A stretch of 64,000 nt of DNA, taken from the NCBI RefSeq assembly GCF_905147045.1, contig NC_065897.1, forward strand, positions 9,501,001 through 9,565,000. Reading direction: 5' to 3'. The position numbers and the translations under genes are program-made. Numbering within the stretch: position 1 is the stretch's first letter; the number at the start of each line of letters is the position of its first letter. The notes below the pieces were generated by a model that saw only the letters and a list, made by a program, of their open reading frames with translations, ran no database searches and was not told where the DNA came from. The DNA comes from Nymphalis io. Taxonomy: Eukaryota; Arthropoda; Insecta; Lepidoptera; Nymphalidae. This document shows positions 12,087-22,752 of the stretch, in pieces.

Positions 12087-13268
12087 ATGGATCATATATT
12101 AGATATAAAACATCAAATTGAAAATATAAAAATAAATTTAATTAAACTAAGTAAAGGGAAAAGAACTAAAAAGTTGTTAGAACAGAAATATTTAGAGGCA
12201 AAAAGTTTATATGACGAATATATAAAATATCGTGACGAGTTAAACTTTAATGCATCTAAAGGGTATATAAAAAAGGAAGAGATAAATTACTTATTAGTTG
12301 CTTGCGAAGAAATTGAATCGTTTTATCAAAAAATTCAAACAACTTGTTTAGTTAGTGACCAAGATTTTAGCACCATGACTGACTTTGACATGAAAACTGC
12401 TACTTCTCTTCTACCTATTATGACAGGAGATGAAGAAGTTACTAAAAAATTAATAGATTGTATCGAATTCTATAGCCAAACCATTAGGAAAGAACATGAA
12501 CAGTTACTTATTTCTTTTGTCCTTAAAACTCGTTTAACTAAAAATGCCAAATTACGTTTATTATCTAACTATGAATCTTCCACAGAACTTATTGCCGACA
12601 TGAAAAATAATCTGTTGACTAAGCAGTCAGCCACGGCACTACAAATAGAAATGTTAAAATCTAGACAAGGTTCGCAGAGTATTGAGGAATTTGGTAAGAA
12701 ACTTGAGGATTTATTTGTTGAATTGACTATTTCCCAAGCTAACGGTGACGATAACGCGTTTAAAATATTGAGACCCGTAAACGAAAAATTAGCAATACAG
12801 CGATTCACCGAAGGTTTAAAGAACAGTCGATTAAGCACTATTTTAGCGGCCCGCAACTACTCAGAGCTGAAAGATGTTATAAGAGCAGCCAAAGACGAGG
12901 AACTGTCGCGTCAAGGCTCTTTTACATCAGCTGAAACGATTTTCACGACTCAACATCGAGGTAAGTACCAACCATCTTATAGGGGGCATAGTAGAGGTCG
13001 AGTATTAAACAACGCACGCCAACATTACACGCCAAATAGTTCATTTAGGCCGATGCCGAATCAAACATCTAGTTTATACCACCGAGGAAACAATAGAGGA
13101 TCCACAAGTAATTCTCGAGGACGCGGACATAATTTTGAACGTGCAGTATCGCGAGGTAGAAATAATAACGGTAGAAAACAGCATGGGTATCTTATGAATC
13201 AATCCCAAAACGATATACAGGTTACTACTTCGGAAAATAACCAAAACTTAGAGTTTTTTCGATCCTAA
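12087..13268 (+). CDS. gag: Gag-like structural polyprotein of the LTR element
   Basis: 393 codons. Residues 1-90 are charged and helical, probably coiled coil. Residues about 105-280 are a helical block in the position and of the composition expected for a retrotransposon capsid (retrotrans_gag-like, with a segment around SIEEFGKKLEDLF). Residues about 295-365 are rich in RG/RGR repeats (RGHSRGR, SRGRGH, SRGRNNNGR). No CCHC zinc knuckle is present, so RNA binding would depend on the RG box. The stop TAA at 13266-13268 lies just inside the start of the open pol frame (13252). The two frames overlap by 17 nt, and pol is in the +1 frame. The antisense ORF 12569-12856 is a shadow. Confidence 0.9.
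   Translation: MDHILDIKHQIENIKINLIKLSKGKRTKKLLEQKYLEAKSLYDEYIKYRDELNFNASKGYIKKEEINYLLVACEEIESFYQKIQTTCLVSDQDFSTMTDFDMKTATSLLPIMTGDEEVTKKLIDCIEFYSQTIRKEHEQLLISFVLKTRLTKNAKLRLLSNYESSTELIADMKNNLLTKQSATALQIEMLKSRQGSQSIEEFGKKLEDLFVELTISQANGDDNAFKILRPVNEKLAIQRFTEGLKNSRLSTILAARNYSELKDVIRAAKDEELSRQGSFTSAETIFTTQHRGKYQPSYRGHSRGRVLNNARQHYTPNSSFRPMPNQTSSLYHRGNNRGSTSNSRGRGHNFERAVSRGRNNNGRKQHGYLMNQSQNDIQVTTSENNQNLEFFRS
13252..13268 (+). promoter_or_regulatory. Gag-pol overlap, candidate +1 frameshift site
   Basis: Gag reads GAG TTT TTT CGA TCC TAA here. The pol frame is open from 13252, just after a TAG at 13249-13251. The run of six T (13254-13259) followed by CGA would let a phenylalanine tRNA on TTT move one base forward onto TTC and continue in pol. 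A -1 shift would not reach the pol frame. No pseudoknot was assessed. Confidence 0.55.
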
Positions 13269-13335
13269 CTTTATTCTAGCATGCAATACATATAATAATT
13301 TCGTAGAGTTTACAATATTAGGTACCAAATATAGA

Positions 13336-16300
13336 ATGCTAGTTGACACGGGCGCCTCGATGTCAGTGATTAAATACGATGTAATAAGAGATAGGAATAT
13401 TCCAATACATCCAAAACGCGTAGCCGTAAATGGTATTGGTGGCACCTCGTACACCGAGGGCTATGTTTACATACCGTTTACCTTATGTGGAATAGAATTC
13501 AAACATAAGTTTTATGTCTTAAAGAATTTGCCTTGTATTCAAGATGGTTTAATCGGACAAGAATTTTTAACTAATTATAATTGTGTATTAAATTACGAAA
13601 ATAATACATTTACTTTAAATAGCTTCGACAAACCAATTACGCTCTCCTTAGGTTTAGGAAAATTAGGTAAAAATACATTTATAAAGGTACCTCCGAGGTG
13701 TGAAAAGTTTTTTCAAGTTGATTCTTATTTGAATGAATCGTGTGTTATATTTCCCAGAGAATTGTGTGAAGGTGTATTTATCGCTGGAAGTATCTGTCAA
13801 CCGAAAGAGGGAAAAATATTTATTCAAATTTTAAATACTCGCGAAACAGAAATTAATCTTAGTTATTTTAGGCCTGAAATTGATTTATTATCGAATTATA
13901 ATATTTGTTCGTTTAACAAAGAAAATTTGGACGGAAAAAGAGTTCGGAAATTATTATCATTAATTAAATTGAATCATTTGAACAAAGAAGAAAGCATTAG
14001 TATACAAAGTATTTGTGCGAAATATGCTGACGTATTTTTCTTGCCAGGAGACAAGTTAGGTACGTGTAATCTTTACGAACAAAATATACAACTAAAAGCT
14101 AATACGAATCCGGTCTATACTAAACAATATAGATTACCGTTTTCTCAACGTGATGAAATAGAAAAACAAGTTCAAAAAATGTTGGCCAATGATATTATCG
14201 AACCCGCTAACAGCGAATGGTCTAGCCCAGTACTATTAGTACCTAAAAAATCAGAAGATAATAATAAAAGCTGGCGTTTAGTGATAGATTTTCGGAAATT
14301 AAATGATTGTATAATGCATGACAAATTTCCCCTTCCGAATATAAGTGATATATTAGACTCACTTTCAGGAGCTATTTATTTTTCTCAATTAGATTTAACA
14401 CAAGCTTATTATCAAACGAAGCTAAATGCTGACAGTAGGAAATATACCGCATTCACAACACCGTCTGGCCAGTATCAAATGACCCGTATGCCTATGGGTT
14501 TGAAAACCAGTCCTGGTTCATTTTCACGCTTAATGACAGTAGCAATGTCGGGACTTAATTACGATAAATGTTTTGTATATTTGGATAATTTAATTTGTTT
14601 CGGAAGAAATTTAGATAGTCATAATAAAAATTTGTTAGATATTTTAACAAGGCTTAGAAAAGTTAATTTAAAATTAAATCCTGATAAGTGCGATTTTCTT
14701 CGAAAAGAAATTTTATACCTCGGACACGTGGTATCAGCGGACGGCATTAAACCAGATCCAGAAAAAATTAAGGCGTTAATTAATTATCCGGTTCCTAAAA
14801 ACGTAGACGAGCTCAAACGATTTGTAGCCTTTGCGAACTATTATCGAAAGTTTATTCCGAATTTCGCCCAAATCTGTATTCCATTAAATGATTTATGTCG
14901 TAAAAATGTAATATTTAATTGGGATAAAAACTGTCAAAAATCATTTAGTACTTTAAAAGAAATGTTAATGAGCCCTCCAATATTACAATATCCTATTTTC
15001 GATTATAATAACACATTTATACTACAGACAGACGCCTCAGGGTATGCAATAGGTGCGATTTTATGTAATGCTGATCGTAGACCAATAGCTTACGCCAGTC
15101 GTAGTTTAAATAAAGCTGAACGTAGGTATCCAACGATTGAGAAAGAGCTTTTAGCGATTGTTTGGTCTGTTAAATATTTTAGACCGTATCTCTATGGACG
15201 AAAGTTCATTATAGAAACGGATCATAGACCCTTAATATTTTTATACAATATGACAGATCCTTCCAGTAGATTGTTAAAATTTCGGCTAATACTTGAAGAG
15301 TATGATTTTAAGGTTACTTATGTGAAAGGGTGTGATAATGTAGCTGCAGATGCATTGTCACGCATAGAAATTAGTAGTGAAGAATTAAAGGCGATGAATG
15401 ATCATATTTTATCAGTACTTACAAGGGCACAAAAGAAGAAGCTTGATGAAAAACCTTGTAATTCTACTTCGGTTTCTAATATTTCTTCTGACGATTGGAC
15501 TGATCACCCAAGAGTTGTAGAGATGTTAAAACTACCGAAGTATTACACGGAGTTGGTATTTGTGAATGAAGAAGAATGGAGAAAGTTTAAAAAATGCGTA
15601 TCATTAGAGCGTGGTGATTATGCATACTCGTCGTCAAATCGTACAATTTTTGTGAAACTGTTTACCCAATCCCAGTGTACACGAGCTGTCTCTGTGAGGG
15701 AAATGGAATCATTTTGTATCGATTTAAAAATAAATACGTTATATGTAATAAAAGATGAGAATAATTTTCAAATAATTAAAGAGCTAGCTCAGGTTATTAA
15801 TAAAATGCGTAAGTGGTCCGGACCCCGTTTATGCGTAATTAAAGGAGTTACAAAAATTATAGACGGCGATACGAAAAGAGTTATATTAAACGATTATCAT
15901 ATCCTGCCCACTAGCGGACACGCAGGAATAAGACGTATGTTAAATAACATTCGTAAAAAATATTTTTGGCCAGGATTAGAGCATGATGTTAAGCTTTTTG
16001 TAAAAAAATGTAGTAAATGTCAACGTTATAAATATTTAAATACCATAAAAGAACCTATGACCATAACGGACTGTGGAAATTCAGCTTTTGATAAGATTTA
16101 TTTAGATTTGGTAGGTCCATTGACAAGAGATAATAATTATAATTACATTTTAACGCTCCAATGCGACCTCACCAAATATGTCGAGGCATATCCGATAGCA
16201 GGTAAGGATGCGCGCACAGTAGCTACAACTCTAGTAAATAATTTTATACTTAGATATGGCATCCCTCGGCAGATCGTGACCGATAGAGGAACTGAATTTA

Positions 16301-16893
16301 TAAATTCTACAATGGAAGAGGTTTGTAAAATTTTAAATATAAGTCAATTACAGTCTACAGCCTTCCACCATCAGACCTTAGGATCACTTGAAAATAGTCA
16401 TAAACATTTAACATTTTATTTAAGAATGCAAGTTAACAGTCATAGTCAGGAATGGAGTTCATGGATTCCTTACTGGTGTTTTTCGTATAACACTTCTGTA
16501 CACTCGAGTACAAAATTTACTCCATACGAATTAGTGTTTGGCAAACAATGTAACTTACCAAGTAATCTTAGGTCGACAATAGATCCAATTTACAATTTTG
16601 ATGATTATGCAATAGAACTAAAATACCGGTTACAAAAGTCACAAAATGATGCTAAAACAAACCTCATAAATTGTAAAACTTTAAGAAAAATAAAATATGA
16701 TAGAAGTATAAACCCAGTGGAGTATAAACAAGGAGACTTAGTATTGGTTAAAAATGAAAATATTAGCAAACTTGATCCATTATATTTAGGTCCATATACA
16801 GTTGTTAAAGATTTATCACCGAATGTTGTAATTTTAGTCAATGGTAAAGAAAAAACTGTTCATAAAAATAGGACAAGACTTTATGTTGAATGA
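13336..16893 (+). CDS. pol: Pol polyprotein: protease, reverse transcriptase, RNase H, integrase
   Basis: 1185 codons from the first ATG. The frame is open back to 13252, so expression as a gag-pol fusion is likely and this ATG need not be used. Residues 4-7 are the aspartic protease DTGA, with a GLIG motif near 71-74. RT spans about 255-440: QLDLTQAYY with catalytic Asp353, and RMPMGLK. The active-site box is YLDN at 415-418, where the family has YxDD. RNase H: Asp566 (QTDASG), Glu603, Asp629 (ETDHRPL), Asp672 (ADALSR). Integrase: His855 and His862 with Cys892 and Cys895 (zinc site), then Asp924, Asp983 and Glu1019, giving D,D35E. The frame is otherwise uninterrupted. The Asn418 substitution probably cripples polymerisation. 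RNase H and integrase sites look intact. Confidence 0.95.
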   Translation: MLVDTGASMSVIKYDVIRDRNIPIHPKRVAVNGIGGTSYTEGYVYIPFTLCGIEFKHKFYVLKNLPCIQDGLIGQEFLTNYNCVLNYENNTFTLNSFDKPITLSLGLGKLGKNTFIKVPPRCEKFFQVDSYLNESCVIFPRELCEGVFIAGSICQPKEGKIFIQILNTRETEINLSYFRPEIDLLSNYNICSFNKENLDGKRVRKLLSLIKLNHLNKEESISIQSICAKYADVFFLPGDKLGTCNLYEQNIQLKANTNPVYTKQYRLPFSQRDEIEKQVQKMLANDIIEPANSEWSSPVLLVPKKSEDNNKSWRLVIDFRKLNDCIMHDKFPLPNISDILDSLSGAIYFSQLDLTQAYYQTKLNADSRKYTAFTTPSGQYQMTRMPMGLKTSPGSFSRLMTVAMSGLNYDKCFVYLDNLICFGRNLDSHNKNLLDILTRLRKVNLKLNPDKCDFLRKEILYLGHVVSADGIKPDPEKIKALINYPVPKNVDELKRFVAFANYYRKFIPNFAQICIPLNDLCRKNVIFNWDKNCQKSFSTLKEMLMSPPILQYPIFDYNNTFILQTDASGYAIGAILCNADRRPIAYASRSLNKAERRYPTIEKELLAIVWSVKYFRPYLYGRKFIIETDHRPLIFLYNMTDPSSRLLKFRLILEEYDFKVTYVKGCDNVAADALSRIEISSEELKAMNDHILSVLTRAQKKKLDEKPCNSTSVSNISSDDWTDHPRVVEMLKLPKYYTELVFVNEEEWRKFKKCVSLERGDYAYSSSNRTIFVKLFTQSQCTRAVSVREMESFCIDLKINTLYVIKDENNFQIIKELAQVINKMRKWSGPRLCVIKGVTKIIDGDTKRVILNDYHILPTSGHAGIRRMLNNIRKKYFWPGLEHDVKLFVKKCSKCQRYKYLNTIKEPMTITDCGNSAFDKIYLDLVGPLTRDNNYNYILTLQCDLTKYVEAYPIAGKDARTVATTLVNNFILRYGIPRQIVTDRGTEFINSTMEEVCKILNISQLQSTAFHHQTLGSLENSHKHLTFYLRMQVNSHSQEWSSWIPYWCFSYNTSVHSSTKFTPYELVFGKQCNLPSNLRSTIDPIYNFDDYAIELKYRLQKSQNDAKTNLINCKTLRKIKYDRSINPVEYKQGDLVLVKNENISKLDPLYLGPYTVVKDLSPNVVILVNGKEKTVHKNRTRLYVE

Positions 16894-17110
16894 TCATTAA
16901 ACATATTGTTTATTAAGACTTGTGATTATGACTGTACCTATTATGATATTTGATATTAAATTTCAGCACTGCATTATTATACCTTTGTTTACATATTTGT
17001 TTTATTTTGTTTAATTATTATTATATTCAATTTTATTTTACTTTTTCATATTGTATTTTGATTAAAAAAAATGTTAATGTATCCAACATTTTTTTTTGTT
17101 TGGTAGGGCA

Positions 17111-17214
17111 TGTAGTGTAGTATATAAGCAGCTGACACATGGTATTGAGGAGCAGTAATAAATTTATCTTCAAACCTTAAACATCTACTTTATTTACCTA
17201 GTCCCGTCCTTACA
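17111..17214 (+). repeat. 3' LTR (104 bp)
   Basis: Apparently identical to 11389-11492. It is preceded by ggtagggca, a weak polypurine tract, and followed by agat, the right copy of the target duplication. Confidence 0.95.
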
Positions 17215-20200
17215 AGATAATAAACGAGTAGTATATGTACTATAAGAATTTTGCTTGATATTCATAATGTATAGGTGTATGTTATATGTGTATATATATA
17301 AATGTGTGTGTGTGTATAAGAATAAAAAAGAAAGTGAGTGTGAGAGAGAATATACATTATTAATTAGCAATTGCGATGAAATAAATGCAAGCATTTCTTT
17401 ATATCGGATAGTATAAATAAATGGAATATATCTTATTCGAAATAGAGTTAGTTGATTGTTTTAAATAATTTATAAAAGTACTAAAAAGTCTTGGATGTAG
17501 AATCGGGTCATGCTTACCATAAAAATGCATTGGACATGGAACTGAGCCAACGGGTAAAATTTCAACTCCGTAGGATAAGAGAAAGTGATTCAAACCTGCT
17601 TGCAAGATTTAACATAACAACAAACACAAACTAACAAACATTTCAAATTAAATAAAAGCTTGTAAATATATTCGCAATAAGCAAATCAAATGTATAATTT
17701 TATAATATCAACAAAATGAAACAACCTCGCTTCCACAAGCTGTTACTTTTAATGCGTTATTCGGTTTAGAATTAATGATTTTATTACCCGCAATTACCAG
17801 CTATCGCGGTAGAAATTAAAGCAGAGATGTTTAAAGGCTGATTTAAAGATAAATACTTATTTTCACTAAATTAAAAACATTGAACACATACTACAATTTA
17901 AAAAGAGAAACATATTCATTTATATTAGTTTTTCTGCACACAATATTGATAGTATTCAGTGGGAAACGCTGTGTCGGCTTAAAAAACAAGCACAATAAAG
18001 TCATCCAGACCAAGGCAAATATTGATATGGCCTATTTTAAATATTTGTCATGAGAGAAAATCGAATCGACTGCGTCAACTACCTGTCAAACAAATAAAAA
18101 TTTAACTTTGACGAATGTCAATCTTGCTATAAATAATGATTAAAAAAATATTAATGTCTGTCAAATGGCTTTATAAGTTTGTAGTTCGTATGTCAAACGA
18201 AATTAGATTTCTAAGTCTCAACGAAGATGTTACAAAGCAGGTAAAACCTGAGTTTTCTTATTGCGGAACCCTCGTCTCCAGGGAACGATTAAACATGTAA
18301 AAGTAAGAGGATAACAAAGTAACGGAGAAAAAGCAGCCAGTTAGCACGTACCGTGAATTGTCAGACGTTCCCAGGATCTTAACGATTTAGTATTGATGTT
18401 GTATTTTGCAGATTTTCAGAGAATTGCTTTGTATTTCAATGTTGTTTACGTTTTTTCACCAATTAAACATATAAAATTTAATTCTTTACTCAAAATATCT
18501 TATACTTCTCCGATTCTTCGCTTTCAATCTAGAGCGTTGAAATTTGGTGCATAGGCTTATTTTCTAATGTTAGCAGCTAAGATATATTTTTAAATGGTGG
18601 AAATGAAAGGGGTAAACTTGTATGAATTTCATTACTACGAAGTCGTAACGGGTTGCAAATTTTGATGCGATATTTCCCAATATTATTTAAACCTCTTGAA
18701 ATATAAAATATTGATGCGTTTGAAAGTTATGCTGTTTTCCTCGGCGTCAAGTTATAACTTATTTTTCACGCTGAAATAAAAAATTGTTATTTCATAACCA
18801 CGATCACTTGTTTTATAATGAATTAATGCCTTTTGTTTTCAAACAGCTATTAAAATAATTAAAAGTCCCATTATAAGTGCCATCAGTTCGATCTCAACGG
18901 GGACATTAGTGCTGCCTGGTACTTCCCGTGTTATAAATGTCGACTTGAAGACTCTATAAAGAAATCAAATAATTATTTTACGGCTCAAACTAATGCAGAT
19001 TAATATTTAAAGGCTGTTGCTATAATTATTTACTTCTACTTTTCAGATAATAACAATCAAAGATAACCTTAATATGTAACATTTTTGTTAAATGTTACAT
19101 TATTGTATATATTATAATTTAATTATAATGATATTTTTTTGATATTCATTAAAGTGAATACTTTAGAAGTTAAGATAAATTAACCGTACCAACACGTAAC
19201 CATTTACGCGACTTTGAAAATTCTTGAGCAAAACGTTTTCCTTCTTATTACAACAATAATTGTCAAGCGTAGCGCTCAGCCGACTTTTAATTGATCCTCG
19301 AGGGCGACTCGCAGATAAAACTTATCAACTTTCTCTATTACAGTTTAAGAAAACCTCCCGCGCCATTGTTTGGCCGATAACGCAGTTTTCACTGCTTGCC
19401 GAGTCTAATGTAACGTATAATCGCTTCTTAAAAATTTGTTAGGTTTATCTCGACCAAAAATATTTAAATATTTTATAGTTATTGCAAATTTTGAAACAAC
19501 ACCAAATCATACAAAATGATACAAATATAGTTAGGTCACGAAAACGTTCAGACGATCTGTACGTACTTAATTTAATATTTCTCACCTTGGCGGCGGCCGA
19601 CTCGTTTGCCGTGACGTCAAACGGTATGACGCTCTGTTCATTAAGCCCTCCGAGCCCGCTTTCTACTCCCTCGTGTGTGCGTGGCGTTTATATTATATGT
19701 CATTTCGCAAATGTTACTCTATGCTTTTCTCTACTTTAGTCCATATTTATTGGTTTTCTGTAATTAAAATTATTTTAATATCCATAAATTTCGTTTTTCA
19801 CAATTTGACGGCTACATTTTTAAGTGGATTTAATTATAATCTAAATTGCATAAAATCTACATTTCCTATTAAAGAGGAACATATTATATCGTAATCTATT
19901 GTAAGCTATATTTTTCTTCTGCATATTAGAAGAAACACACAATTGGTGTATACTAGTGTATACAATAATATATACAATCTATCCATATTTAATAGCCATA
20001 ATACGTAAATATTGAAAAATTTAGTTATTGAAGCTCATATATAAAGAGGTTGAATTTGGTTTATAAAAAAATTGTCTACACGAGGTATTACAATAAATCA
20101 AGACTGTCTAACTGGTACATAACATGGTAACATAGATGGTCTTGTTCTTATAACCCTATTGGATGGCAAATCGGGCAGAACTGTTAAGATTTTATGCGCA

Positions 20201-20391
20201 GGGCCACCGGTTTTACATGGTTCCCAAGGCTAAGGCCTATTGCTCCTTTTGATTTTTTGAGGAGTGAAGACTTAGTCAGATCTTTTTTATCCGATTAAAT
20301 ATAAGTAAAATATGTTTGTATACATTTGTACCATGCTTGTATTTTTATATTGATATGATGTAATAATAATGATAAATACGAGTCAGTATAA
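17215..20391. other. Non-coding stretch with simple repeats, hairpin and CRE
   Basis: Contains a TG/TA simple repeat (17280-17316), an 11-bp perfect hairpin (19074-19084 with 19090-19100), and a GC-richer patch at 19590-19700 with a perfect TGACGTCA at 19612-19619. A short piece at 20221-20264 (ggctaaggcct...gaggag) may be a decayed SINE-B end. No coding region is supported. ORFs at 19260-19894 have no domain. Confidence 0.4.
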
Positions 20392-20729
20392 CTGCCTCTT
20401 TGGTCTAGTGGTAGATCCCAAGGTCCTGGGTTCAAACCTCAGGTCAGACCGATAAAAAGTTATTAGGTCTCTCAGTAGCAGCCCAGCGTCTGAAAGTTCC
20501 AAGTGTGTACACTTCCGTGGCTCGAAAAGTACGTAACGTCGTTGATTCTGCGCCTGCACTCTCTCTGGTCGTGTCGGATTTGCCGTCCCATCGGATTATG
20601 AGAGTAAGAGAGAGTGCAACCTGTATTTGCGAACACACTTATGCACTATAATAATATATGTTGCGCAGTTGGCTAGTCTTCATTGAAATTGGCCTTTACT
20701 ACAAACAATTAATAATAATAAAATAAAAG
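20392..20729 (+). mobile_element. SINE-C: tRNA-derived SINE
   Basis: The head ctctttggtctagtggtag is an internal pol III A box (TGGTCTAGTGGTAG, glycine-tRNA-like). gggttcaaacctcaggtc is a B box about 24 bp later. A body without tRNA similarity follows, with gcctgcactctctctggtcg and gagagagagtgcaacc, and an (ATA)n-rich 3' end. The distance between boxes is shorter than in a functional tRNA and no anticodon arm is preserved, so it is a SINE and not a tRNA gene. A partial reversed copy lies at 48124-48210. Confidence 0.75.
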
Positions 20730-21459
20730 TGATGTAATATACTAGATCACCGTGTTCCCCTTTTTATCTTAAAACAATAATCGGCGCCGAATTTATAATA
20801 AAACGTTTAGTGTAAACGTGTAACAACAAAGTTCCATATTTTATTACGATCGTTATCGTAAAGCCGCGTCCCGCTTAAAAGTTACCCGTCTATCTGCTCC
20901 CCTCAAACTGGAAATTTCATTACAAAATTAAACTAAAACTTAGATAATACAACAAATTTTATTAGAGGATTTCGTAATTTCTACATATTTATACTAATAT
21001 CATAAGAATTGATTTTTATCTTTAATTAAAAATCACAGTCTTATTAATAAAATTTCTTGTCATTCGACAAACTAACTCATTAGTTAGTTTGTCGAATCGC
21101 ACTTACCATAGGTTCAAGTAATGTTGATACGGGCGAGAGAAGGCGTCAGATTTTCCAGAAGAAGATGTTACTTTCAAACAAACATATATATCACGTTATC
21201 AAGTAGGTATATATTAAGAAATGAAAATCAATATATATTTTAATTTACTTCTTAATGAAACTGTCATCACATACTTAGATGTATATCTGTGAATGCCAGT
21301 TTCCGGGCAGGTTATTTGATTCTATAAAATTCACAGACCATTTTACATTTGCTAATAACTAAATTTGACACATGTTATAAACTTTTTATATTTTACATTA
21401 TTGTGTAAATGATGATATTTGTTGATTCATTTGTTCATTCATTGATTGTTCACACAGAA
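20730..21459. other. Non-coding stretch with a perfect hairpin
   Basis: Two 16-nt arms at 21062-21077 and 21082-21097 are perfect reverse complements around a 4-nt loop. Otherwise AT-rich with no gene. Confidence 0.5.
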
Positions 21460-22177
<718 letters not shown>

Positions 22178-22291
22178 ACTGGCTCACTCACTAATTACCA
22201 ATGGTTGTTCAAACCGGAACATAACAATACAGAATATTATGGTTTGACGGTGGAATATGTGGTACCTACCCAGATAGGTTTGCACAAAAGA
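22178..22291 (-). mobile_element. SINE-A fragment
   Basis: Minus-strand head half: actggctcactcac, then gttcaaaccggaac, ggtggaatatgtggtacctacccaga and tttgcacaaa. The tail is missing. Confidence 0.7.
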
Positions 22292-22442
22292 CTAATATTT
22301 GATTTATTTATTATGTGTGTGTGGCAGTACATTCAATGCCAATAATTAAATTAAGTAATGTAACAGCAATACATGTCAGCTTGGGTATTTTCAACGTATA
22401 TTTTACATTTATTTTATAAAATTCACAGTCATAGTAGTATTA

Positions 22443-22752
22443 CAGTTACAGCCTGTTAATGTCCCACTGATGGGCTAAGGCCTCCTTTCCCTTTTCTAAG
22501 GAGATGGTTAGGAGCTTATTCCACCACGCTGCTCCAATGCGGGTTTTATTATGTTAATGTTAATACACATGTGACATATTTTCAATGAAATTAAACACAT
22601 GCAGGTTTCCTCGCGATGTTTTCCTTCACCGTCAAGCACGAGATGAATTATCACAAATTAAGCACATGAAAATTCAGTAGTGCTTACCCAGGTTTGAACC
22701 CACGATTATCGGTTAAGATTCACGCGTTCTAACCACTGGGCCATCTCGACTT
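22443..22752 (-). mobile_element. SINE-B, near full-length
   Basis: Reads on the minus strand from a tRNA-like head to its end at about 22443. The head has an A-box-like tggcccagtggttagaac and a B box ggttcaaacc. It then passes through the ttcatgtgctt, gtgaaggaaaacatcg and ccgcattggagcagcgtgg landmarks. A duplication-like gttaatgttaata lies near 22553. This family, about 300 bp, is typical of lepidopteran genomes. Confidence 0.85.

Larger units (their letters stand above)
11389..17214 (+). mobile_element. Complete Ty3/gypsy-class LTR retrotransposon
   Basis: 5826 bp bounded by two LTRs of 104 bp (11389-11492 and 17111-17214) that look identical base for base. Each begins TG and ends CA, and the element is flanked by the 4-bp duplication agat (11385-11388, 17215-17218). 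Internal order: primer-binding site, small membrane ORF (11624), gag (12087), pol (PR-RT-RH-IN, from 13252). There is no env-like ORF after pol, only about 215 bp of AT-rich sequence. The RT-RH-IN order places it in the Metaviridae/Ty3-gypsy class. Identical LTRs imply a recent insertion, but LTRs this short give little dating power. Confidence 0.95.

Noticed and set aside
12569..12856. 95-codon antisense ORF in the LTR element
   Set aside because: Shadow of gag.
16894..17110. An env gene after pol, making the element an endogenous errantivirus
   Set aside because: Only about 215 bp of AT-rich sequence separates pol from the 3' LTR. No ORF and no envelope-like features.
20392..20470. A tRNA-Gly-like gene
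   Set aside because: A and B boxes are present, but the anticodon arm is missing, spacing is too short and the sequence continues into a SINE body with an ATA-rich tail.
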